Positions 1 through 5,555 of a stretch of 5,555 nucleotides of DNA are shown here, piece by piece; position 1 is the stretch's first letter, and each line of letters starts with the position of its first letter. Both the position numbers and the translations under genes were made by a program. The notes below the pieces were generated by a model, which was not told the origin of the DNA, ran no database searches, and worked only from the letters and a program-made list of their open reading frames with translations. This stretch comes from Clostridiales bacterium (GTDB lineage: Bacteria; Bacillota; Clostridia; Oscillospirales; Acutalibacteraceae). The DNA lies in NCBI GenBank assembly GCA_019417145.1, contig DXVY01000128.1, positions 1-5,555 of the forward strand. Reading direction: 5' to 3'.

Positions 1-480
1 GATTTCAAACAGCACCGGACAAAGCCGGGACAGGGTCAGCAACCGCTTCTGTTCCTCGCCGGCCGCTCGACCCTGGAGGGCCAGGGTATTCAGGCAGGCA
101 TGGATCAGTTCGGCGTTGAGCATGTCCGGTTGATAAAGGTTCCGCTGCCCGGCCGGCCGGTTTACGAAAGCCGCCGTCAGCAACCCGTCCGGGTCCATAG
201 CCTCAAATATGCTCGGCCTGAAATTAATGGTCACCCGTTCGTAGGGCGAGGATGGATCGATGTTCAAATGATGGGTTTCCCCCGCCCGCATGACCATTAT
301 GCAACCGGGATAGAGGTGGTAGGTGTTGGCCTCCACCGCGTAATCCCCCCGCCCGGCGATGAAATAATAGAGCTCGTGGGTGGTGTGGGCATGCATGGGG
401 AAATCCTCCGCCCGGGGGCTTTCGTCCCGCATGTGGTGGATATACAGTCCCTCCGAATGATAACGAAAAAGTGTTGGCAT
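1..480 (-). CDS. AraC-family transcriptional regulator, N-terminal cupin sensor part (3' end outside window)
   Basis: The reading frame starts at the ATG at 480-478 and stays open for 160 codons to the window edge, so only the ligand-sensing half is visible. Residues about 20-95 have the AraC_binding cupin pattern: H30-A-H32 and H35-E36-L37-Y38-Y39 on the first strands, a G43-x-G45 turn, then Y54-x-L-Y-P58-G59, then R65-A-G67-E68-x-H70 and a closing P79-Y80-E81-R82 segment. This closely resembles regulators such as those beside glycosidase genes in Clostridia. The two helix-turn-helix motifs expected at the C-terminus of a roughly 280-300 residue protein would lie beyond position 1. The ATG is favoured by the purine-rich site just upstream. 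The gene is divergent from the GH115 gene and shares 175 bp of control DNA with it, so it most likely activates that gene in response to a xylan-derived sugar. The ligand is inferred, not seen. The family call is firm; activator versus repressor is open. Confidence 0.88.
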   Translation of the reverse strand, partial: MPTLFRYHSEGLYIHHMRDESPRAEDFPMHAHTTHELYYFIAGRGDYAVEANTYHLYPGCIMVMRAGETHHLNIDPSSPYERVTINFRPSIFEAMDPDGLLTAAFVNRPAGQRNLYQPDMLNAELIHACLNTLALQGRAAGEEQKRLLTLSRLCPVLFEI

Positions 481-486
481 GCCGAT

Positions 487-495
487 CCCTCCCCT
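487..495 (-). promoter_or_regulatory. Ribosome binding site of the AraC-family gene
   Basis: Read on the minus strand, AGGGGAGGG ends six bases before the ATG at 480. It is a close match to the Shine-Dalgarno consensus and settles the start of the regulator over other in-frame ATGs (codons 17 and 29), which would cut into the cupin domain. Confidence 0.75.
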
Positions 496-501
496 GCCAA
501 C

Positions 502-530
502 AGTATACCATCAGAAAATATATTTACAAT
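502..530 (-). promoter_or_regulatory. Predicted promoter of the AraC-family gene
   Basis: On the minus strand there is an extended -10 element, TGGTATACT (510-502, hexamer TATACT at 507-502). A TTGTAA element at 529-524 gives a 16-base spacer and matches four of six bases of the sigma-A -35 consensus. Transcription would begin near 495, leaving a very short leader of about 15 bases that begins at or inside the Shine-Dalgarno site. The -35 element lies inside the upstream copy of the 15-bp direct repeat, so a protein bound there would compete with RNA polymerase; that fits autorepression. Prediction from sequence only. Confidence 0.5.
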
Positions 531-532
531 AT
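518..532 (+). repeat. 15-bp direct repeat, copy 1 (candidate operator)
   Basis: The sequence ATATATTTACAATAT occurs perfectly here and again at 560-574. The start-to-start distance is 42 bp, which is four turns of B-DNA, so both copies face the same side of the helix. This copy covers the predicted -35 element of the regulator gene. It is a candidate site for the AraC-family protein. The surrounding DNA is very AT-rich, which raises the chance of coincidence, but a 15-bp perfect match within about 60 bp is still notable. Confidence 0.6.
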
Positions 533-552
533 GGATTTATATATTATCCATA
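530..552. repeat. Inverted repeat TATGGAT-N9-ATCCATA (candidate operator)
   Basis: Two perfect 7-bp arms, TATGGAT at 530-536 and ATCCATA at 546-552, are separated by nine A/T bases. The centre-to-centre distance of the arms is 16 bp. It lies between the two direct repeats, overlapping the end of copy 1 by three bases. It could be the operator of a dimeric regulator or a weak cruciform. AraC-family proteins usually prefer direct repeats, so a second regulator would be possible. Confidence 0.4.
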
Positions 553-559
553 ATTATAT

Positions 560-574
560 ATATATTTACAATAT
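560..574 (+). repeat. 15-bp direct repeat, copy 2 (candidate operator)
   Basis: Perfect second copy of ATATATTTACAATAT (first at 518-532). It sits 42 bp upstream of the -10 hexamer at 616, another four helical turns when measured from the end of the repeat, which suits an upstream activator site for the GH115 promoter. Loop formation between the two copies is conceivable but not shown. Confidence 0.6.
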
Positions 575-592
575 ATCATTGCAGTTAAACAA

Positions 593-621
593 TTCTATTG
601 CATTATATTGTATGGTATACT
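593..621 (+). promoter_or_regulatory. Predicted extended -10 promoter of the GH115 gene
   Basis: TGGTATACT at 613-621 contains the extended -10 TG at 613-614 and the hexamer TATACT at 616-621 (five of six to TATAAT). The -35 position with a 17-base spacer (593-598, TTCTAT) is poor, so the promoter probably needs the TG extension or an activator. Transcription would begin near 627-628, giving a leader of about 28 bases. The -10 block is the exact reverse complement of that of the divergent gene. Upstream, ATTGCA occurs twice (578-583 and 597-602, 19 bp apart), the second copy touching the -35 region. Confidence 0.6.
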
Positions 622-640
622 AAACAAAACAAATGGAATA

Positions 641-646
641 AAGGAG
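641..646 (+). promoter_or_regulatory. Ribosome binding site of the GH115 gene
   Basis: AAGGAG at 641-646 is followed by nine bases and then the GTG at 656. This decides for the GTG start: the next in-frame ATG is about 190 codons later and would remove the signal peptide and the N-terminal domain. The frame is open upstream only to the TAA at 551-553. Confidence 0.85.
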
Positions 647-655
647 CTGATTCTT

Positions 656-3600
656 GTGAAACGGACGAGACGGGGCATAGCCACGGCGCTTACGGCCACC
701 TTGCTGTTGGGCGTATTCGCTCCATTGGCGAATGCCGCTCCCGGGGCGGAGGATGGTTTTGTCCTGTACGACGGGACGGCCGTCCGCCTGTATGTGGATA
801 CCGACCAGACGGGCAAGACCGATTTTGCCCAGGTGCAGCGGGCTGCCGAGGACGTCAGCAGCGACTTTGAAAAGGTGACGGGCACGGCGGCCGTCCTGGT
901 GGATACGGCTGCCGAACTGTCCGGCCGGCCGGTTATCGCCGGCACCCTGGGCCACAGCGATTTAATCGACAGCCTGGCCGAGGACGGCAAGCTGGATACG
1001 GCTGCCATCGAAGGCCAGTGGGAGGCTTTCACCATCCAGATTGTGGACAATCCCGTAAACGGGGTGGAGGAAGCCCTGGTCATCGCCGGCAGCGATAAGC
1101 GGGGTTCCATCTACGGTTTGTATGAGCTGTCCGAGGCCATCGGCGTATCCCCCTGGACCTGGTGGGGCGACGTGCCGGTGGAGCGGCAGACCCGGATTGT
1201 GCTGGACGAAAGCATCGAGAAGACCGAGATGCCCGACGTCAGGTACCGGGGTATCTTTATCAACGACGAGGCCAATTTCCAGTATTGGTCCAGGGCCCTG
1301 GAGAATGATACCGACAGCCCGGGCCAGCCCAACGCGAATACCTATGCCACCATCTTCGAGCTGCTGCTGCGGCTGAAGGCCAATACCCTCTGGCCGGCCA
1401 TGCATGAGTATTCCGATCCCTTCAACAAGTACATAAACCCCGAGACCGGCGCCTCTTACAACGCCGAAATGGCCGACCGGTACGGCATCGTCATGGGCAC
1501 CTCCCACTGCGAAATCCTTCTGCGGGACAACGCCACCGAGTGGGCGCCCTGGTGCGAGGAAAATCAGGGGAAGTACAACCTGGAGAAGGTCAACAACAAC
1601 TGGAATTCCAGCTATGACTACACCGTCAACCCCGAGGCCATGAACGCCTACTGGGAAGAGGCGGTGGCCCGCAACTATAAGTTTGAAAACATGTACACCA
1701 TGGGCCTGCGGGGCGTCCACGACGGTTCCATGCTCTGCTCCAACCTGGAGGACACCAGCCCTGCCGGCAAGGCCGCCGTGGTGAAGAAGGCCGTGGAGGC
1801 CCAGGTGGCCATCCTGGAAAAGTACGAGAAGAAGCTGGAAGAGGAGACCGGCGAGCCCCAGAACTTCTTGAAGGTCTACTGCTCCTATAAGGAAGCGGCC
1901 CAGCATTTCCAGTTTGACATCTCCCTGCCCGAGGATACGGTTGTCATCTGGGGCGACGACAACTACGGCTATGTCCGGGAGGTCAGCTCGGAAAGCGAGC
2001 TTGCGAAATTCCCCAATGCCGGCGTGTACTACCACGTGTCCTATCTGGGCACGCCCTTAAGCTATCTCTGGACGGCTACCACCCCCCTGAACCTGATTTA
2101 TGAGGAGATGCGCAAGTCCTATGACGCCGGCTCGGACGACGTCTGGGTGCTCAACGTGGGCGACTTAAAGCCGGCCGAAATCCCCATGGAGTTCTTCCTG
2201 ACCATGGGCTGGGATGTGGATAAGTACGACGACACCACCATCCCGGATTACCTGGCCGATTTTGCCAAGCAAAACTTTAACCTGGACGACAGTGCCGCCG
2301 CCCAGGTGGCCGAGGCCCTGGAGACCTATTACCAGGTCGCCTTCCTCAAGAAGCCGGAATACTTCAGCAAGAGCCCCGGCACCAACTACAACCTGGTCAA
2401 CTTCGGCGACGAGGCCCAGCTGCTGATCAACCGGATGGCCGCCGCCGTGGAGCGGTCCCAGGCCGTATACGACGACCTGCCGGCGGAATATAAAGATTCC
2501 TACTTCCAGATGGTGCAGTATATGCTCCGGGCCTATCTGTTCTCCATGGAGAAGTATGTTTACGCCGAGAAGAACCAGCTCTACTATGAGCAGGGCCGGT
2601 TTGCCAGCGTCAACGCCTACGGCCAGGCCGCCCTGGACGCCTATGACCAGATTCTGGCCGATTTGAAGTACTACAACAAGACCATGTCGGACGGCAAGTG
2701 GGACGGCATCATCGATCCCTATAACGGCACCCGCACCTTCCCCACCATCTCGGGCGAACCGGAAGTGGTGCTTTTGGGTGAGGAAAGCGCCGTGGCCGGC
2801 ATAGGCTCGGTCTGCGAGGGCCAGTCCACCGGCAACGAGAACGTGACCCTCTCCTTCCATTCCCTGACCGACGACAAGCGGTTTATCGATGTGTTCAACA
2901 CCGGGCTCACCCCTGAGACCTATACCATCGAGGCCGACGACGCCCTGGTCATCACCCGGGCCGACGGCTCGGCCTTCACCGGCAGCGCCACCGTGGAGGT
3001 GGAGGAGCGGCTGACCGTGTCGGTGGACTGGAGCAAAGTATCCAACGGCACCCATACCGCTTCCATCACCGTGCAGGATACCCACGGGTATGAGAAGACC
3101 TACCCTGTGGAGCTGACCAAGGAAGCGGCCGATACCTCCGAAAAGGGTTATTACATGACCGGCACCGAAATGTCCATTGAGGCCGAGAACTACAGCGACA
3201 ATGTGTCGGTGAACGGCATGTCCTGGGAGCGCATGGAGGGCCTGGGACGGGACAGCGACGTTATGAAGAGCTACCCCGACCTGTCCAGCGAATCGGTCCG
3301 CATCGACAGTGGCTTCGAGACCACCTCCCCCTATCTGGAGTACAATGTCTACTTTAGCGAGACGGGAACCTACGACGTCTTCTTCTACCGCCTGCCCACC
3401 CTGGACGAGGGCACGGATCATTCCTGCCGCACCGCCTTCCAGTTTGACGACGGCCAGATTTACCTCTTCCGGGGCAACAGCAAGGTGGATAACGAATACG
3501 GCAACACGGCCTGGCGGCTGGGCGTAGTGGACAATACGGAAGTGCTTAAGCACGACATCGGCATCAACGTCACCACCCCCGGCTGGCACACCATTCGCAT

Positions 3601-5555
3601 CTATCGCAGCGACGCCGGCACAGTCTTTGACAAGCTGGTGCTGCGCAGCAGAGAGCAGAATGCCCGCAGCTCCCTGCTGGGCGCGCCGGAAGGTTATACC
3701 ACCACGGCCGACTACGAGGCCCCCGGTGTAGGCCTACCTCCGGTATTCTCTCTGGACGACATCACCTATGCCGACCAGAGCCCGGCCAAGAGCTATCTGT
3801 TCGATTTCCGGGCCGACCCCGAGAACGCCGCCACAGGTTACAAGGGCATGGACAACCAGACCCAGTCCTCGACGGCCATGGGCTTTGCCTGGGACGAAGG
3901 CTTTGAAAGCCTGCAGGTTTATACCCGCAGCGTGGATAAGACCTCTGTCCGGGACAACGGCTTTATCACCAGCAAGCAGGACGCCAGCCTCACCCTGAAC
4001 CTGGGCCGCGCCGGCAAGTATGTTGTGGGCATGGCCATCGGCGACCGGCAGTCGGGCGGCATCGCAGTAAACGACATGGCGGTATCCGCCAACGGCACCG
4101 CGCTTATCAGCGGCCTGGATGTACCCGCCGGCCGCACGGTGGAACGGGGCTTTGTGGTGGAAGTCGGGGAGGACGGCAAGCTGCAGCTGGATCTCTCGGG
4201 CAACGCCTGGATCCTGTCCGCTTTGGAGGTAGCCCCCTATAACGAGCCCAATATGGACGACGGCGAAGGGGCCTTTATCCCCGACGGCAGCGGCAACATC
4301 AACATCGAGGCCGAAGCTGTGCTGGAGGAGTCGGAATACGCCTACCGGCGGACCGGCACCGATTCCTATCCCTCCACCTGGGAGGAGACCTATGGCAGCA
4401 GCGGTACGGCTATGTACGCCGGCCCCAACGTCAACGGCAGCTTTACCAGTACCGACATAAACGGCAATAAGGGCGCCAAGATGTTCTATAAGATAAACTT
4501 TGCCGAGGCCGGCAACTATACCGTTTATCTGCTGGTCAAGACCCAGGATGATGATGACGACTCCATCCAGGTTTCCCTGGACAACGGCGCCCCCTCCACC
4601 CTCAACGACACCAAGGATACCGGCGGCCAGTTCACCTGGTTCAAGGGCCCCAGCATCAATGTCAGCAGCGCCGGGGAACACACCCTGGCCATTTGGGAGC
4701 GAGAGGACGGCTTCGTACTGGATAAGATTATCCTGACCCGGGGCGCCGCCGACTATGAGGGCAAGATGTGCCGGGAGGGCGCATCCGTGGACCGCAGCGA
4801 GTTGGATGCCCTCATCGACCAGGCCGAAGGGCTGAACGAGGACGATTATCTGGCCGATACCTATGCCATGCTGGAAGCGGCCCTGCGGGCGGCCAACACC
4901 CTGGGCCGCGACGCCACCCAGGCCGATATTGACAACGCCATCAGCCAGCTGCAGCAGGCCATCAACGGCCTCATCAATGCCAGCGTCATCGGCGCGGACA
5001 TCACCACCGGACTGGTGGGTCACTACACCTTTGACGGGAACTGGAAGAACAGCATAAACGAGGGCCAAGAAGCCCAGCTCAGCGCCGGCGGCACCACCAG
5101 CAAGCCCTCCCTGGCGCAGGATGCCAGCCGGGGCCAGGTGGCCCGGGTCTATGGCGGTGGTTCTTCCACCGCCTCCACACTCGCCATACCCAACCCCATG
5201 CAGGGGGATGATTTGTCCGATGGCATGACCGTGGCTTTCTGGTTTATGGGCAATTCCCTGGGCAATTACGAAATGGCCTTCACGGCCAACGACGGGGTCA
5301 ACACCCTGTGGCTGTCCAGCGGGCTCTACTTCGGCTACATGGGTTCCCGTGGCTACATCGACGTGAACAAGGAAAACAACCTGCCCGGCCCGGCCGACAA
5401 GCAGAATTATTTGCAGGTTGGCCGGTGGTACCACATGGCCATCACCTTTACCGAGACGGAAGCGGTGGTATACATCAACGGCAAGCCCTTCCTGTCCACT
5501 GCGGATAAAAACTACACCGTGGGTTATAATACAGACGATTTGACCCGTATGATGG
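656..5555 (+). CDS. Secreted multi-modular GH115 xylan alpha-1,2-glucuronidase (3' end outside window)
   Basis: The frame begins at GTG 656 and is open for 1,633 codons to the edge. The start is Sec-type: K2-R3-T-R5-R6, a hydrophobic stretch 8-25 and a likely cut after A25-N26-A27; there is no lipobox cysteine, so the product is exported or wall-bound. The catalytic region (30-700) carries GH115 signatures: Y197-R-G-I-F, N203-D204-E205, N243-T-L-W-P-A-M-H250, G281-T-S-H284-C-E286, G350-L-R352-G-V-H-D356, Y411-K-E413, W432-G-D-D-N436 and H460-x-x-Y463. The spacings E413-N436-H460-Y463-N500 equal those I recall for the Bacteroides ovatus enzyme (E375, N398, H422, Y425, N462), so the active site looks intact. 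After an Ig-like segment (705-825) come a GH115 C-terminal domain (832-1014), a galactose-binding-like module (1030-1195), a CBM6/35-like module opening with I1217-E-A-E1220 (1214-1365), FIVAR (1378-1442) and LamG (from about 1450). Known members are usually 800-1,000 residues. Expected action: removal of (4-O-methyl)glucuronic acid side chains from xylan outside the cell. Family very likely; exact substrate inferred. Confidence 0.92.
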   Translation, partial: MKRTRRGIATALTATLLLGVFAPLANAAPGAEDGFVLYDGTAVRLYVDTDQTGKTDFAQVQRAAEDVSSDFEKVTGTAAVLVDTAAELSGRPVIAGTLGHSDLIDSLAEDGKLDTAAIEGQWEAFTIQIVDNPVNGVEEALVIAGSDKRGSIYGLYELSEAIGVSPWTWWGDVPVERQTRIVLDESIEKTEMPDVRYRGIFINDEANFQYWSRALENDTDSPGQPNANTYATIFELLLRLKANTLWPAMHEYSDPFNKYINPETGASYNAEMADRYGIVMGTSHCEILLRDNATEWAPWCEENQGKYNLEKVNNNWNSSYDYTVNPEAMNAYWEEAVARNYKFENMYTMGLRGVHDGSMLCSNLEDTSPAGKAAVVKKAVEAQVAILEKYEKKLEEETGEPQNFLKVYCSYKEAAQHFQFDISLPEDTVVIWGDDNYGYVREVSSESELAKFPNAGVYYHVSYLGTPLSYLWTATTPLNLIYEEMRKSYDAGSDDVWVLNVGDLKPAEIPMEFFLTMGWDVDKYDDTTIPDYLADFAKQNFNLDDSAAAQVAEALETYYQVAFLKKPEYFSKSPGTNYNLVNFGDEAQLLINRMAAAVERSQAVYDDLPAEYKDSYFQMVQYMLRAYLFSMEKYVYAEKNQLYYEQGRFASVNAYGQAALDAYDQILADLKYYNKTMSDGKWDGIIDPYNGTRTFPTISGEPEVVLLGEESAVAGIGSVCEGQSTGNENVTLSFHSLTDDKRFIDVFNTGLTPETYTIEADDALVITRADGSAFTGSATVEVEERLTVSVDWSKVSNGTHTASITVQDTHGYEKTYPVELTKEAADTSEKGYYMTGTEMSIEAENYSDNVSVNGMSWERMEGLGRDSDVMKSYPDLSSESVRIDSGFETTSPYLEYNVYFSETGTYDVFFYRLPTLDEGTDHSCRTAFQFDDGQIYLFRGNSKVDNEYGNTAWRLGVVDNTEVLKHDIGINVTTPGWHTIRIYRSDAGTVFDKLVLRSREQNARSSLLGAPEGYTTTADYEAPGVGLPPVFSLDDITYADQSPAKSYLFDFRADPENAATGYKGMDNQTQSSTAMGFAWDEGFESLQVYTRSVDKTSVRDNGFITSKQDASLTLNLGRAGKYVVGMAIGDRQSGGIAVNDMAVSANGTALISGLDVPAGRTVERGFVVEVGEDGKLQLDLSGNAWILSALEVAPYNEPNMDDGEGAFIPDGSGNINIEAEAVLEESEYAYRRTGTDSYPSTWEETYGSSGTAMYAGPNVNGSFTSTDINGNKGAKMFYKINFAEAGNYTVYLLVKTQDDDDDSIQVSLDNGAPSTLNDTKDTGGQFTWFKGPSINVSSAGEHTLAIWEREDGFVLDKIILTRGAADYEGKMCREGASVDRSELDALIDQAEGLNEDDYLADTYAMLEAALRAANTLGRDATQADIDNAISQLQQAINGLINASVIGADITTGLVGHYTFDGNWKNSINEGQEAQLSAGGTTSKPSLAQDASRGQVARVYGGGSSTASTLAIPNPMQGDDLSDGMTVAFWFMGNSLGNYEMAFTANDGVNTLWLSSGLYFGYMGSRGYIDVNKENNLPGPADKQNYLQVGRWYHMAITFTETEAVVYINGKPFLSTADKNYTVGYNTDDLTRMM

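Noticed and set aside
100..588. Plus-strand open frame of 162 codons across the regulator and intergenic region
   Set aside because: It lies antisense to the clear AraC cupin frame, and its C-terminal part is a translation of the AT-rich control region. No family resemblance.
481..655. Possible riboswitch, attenuator or small RNA in the intergenic region
   Set aside because: Predicted leaders are only about 15 and 28 bases, too short for a riboswitch, and there is no GC-rich hairpin followed by a T run.
656..736. Possible twin-arginine (Tat) signal at T4-R5-R6-G7
   Set aside because: The residues after R-R do not fit the S/T-R-R-x-F-L-K pattern and the hydrophobic core looks like an ordinary Sec signal peptide.
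598..870. Plus-strand 90-codon frame starting in the GH115 promoter
   Set aside because: It begins inside the predicted -10/-35 region, has no Shine-Dalgarno site, and overlaps the signal peptide coding sequence in another frame.
149..934. Shared 14-base string CCGGCCGGCCGGTT at 149-162 and 921-934
   Set aside because: Both copies are in coding DNA of GC-rich codons (Arg-Pro-Ala/Gly-Arg-Pro) and lie in unrelated genes; composition explains it.
962..5434. Three long minus-strand open frames (962-2035, 2165-3589, 3734-5434) opposite the GH115 gene
   Set aside because: Their products are monotonous Gly/Val/Leu/His-rich strings with no recognisable fold. They mirror GC-rich third positions of the plus-strand gene, whose translation matches GH115 throughout. 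They have no visible ribosome binding sites or promoters.

Overview
The window holds two divergent genes and the control region between them. On the minus strand (480 to 1, running off the left edge) is the sensor half of an AraC-family transcriptional regulator. On the plus strand (656 to the right edge, still open) is at least 1,633 codons of a secreted, multi-module glycoside hydrolase of family GH115, the xylan alpha-1,2-glucuronidase family. All assignments come from reading the translated sequence; no database search was made.

The organism is probably a Gram-positive, GC-rich member of the Bacillota (Clostridia-like, gut or other plant-fibre habitat). The reasons are the strong Shine-Dalgarno sites, a Sec signal peptide without a lipobox, FIVAR and LamG-type modules common in surface enzymes of Gram-positive bacteria, and an AraC-type regulator of the kind that sits beside polysaccharide-use genes in Clostridia. 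This is inference; genus cannot be named.

Layout: 1-480 regulator (5' part, no DNA-binding domain in view); 481-655 AT-rich divergent control region with two Shine-Dalgarno sites, two mirror-image extended -10 promoters, a perfect 15-bp direct repeat with a 42-bp period, and an inverted repeat; 656-5555 the GH115 gene. From its N-terminus the enzyme reads: signal peptide (1-27), GH115 catalytic region (about 30-700), Ig-like segment (about 705-825), GH115 C-terminal domain (about 832-1014), an unnamed beta-rich galactose-binding-like module (about 1030-1195), a CBM6/35-like module (about 1214-1365), a FIVAR helical module (about 1378-1442) and a LamG/concanavalin-like module (about 1450 onward, cut by the window end).

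The likely working model is that the regulator senses a sugar released from glucuronoxylan through its cupin domain, binds repeats in the shared control region, and switches on the weak -35/extended -10 promoter of the enzyme while also controlling itself. The enzyme would be exported, held on polysaccharide by its accessory modules, and remove glucuronic acid or 4-O-methylglucuronic acid side chains from xylan.
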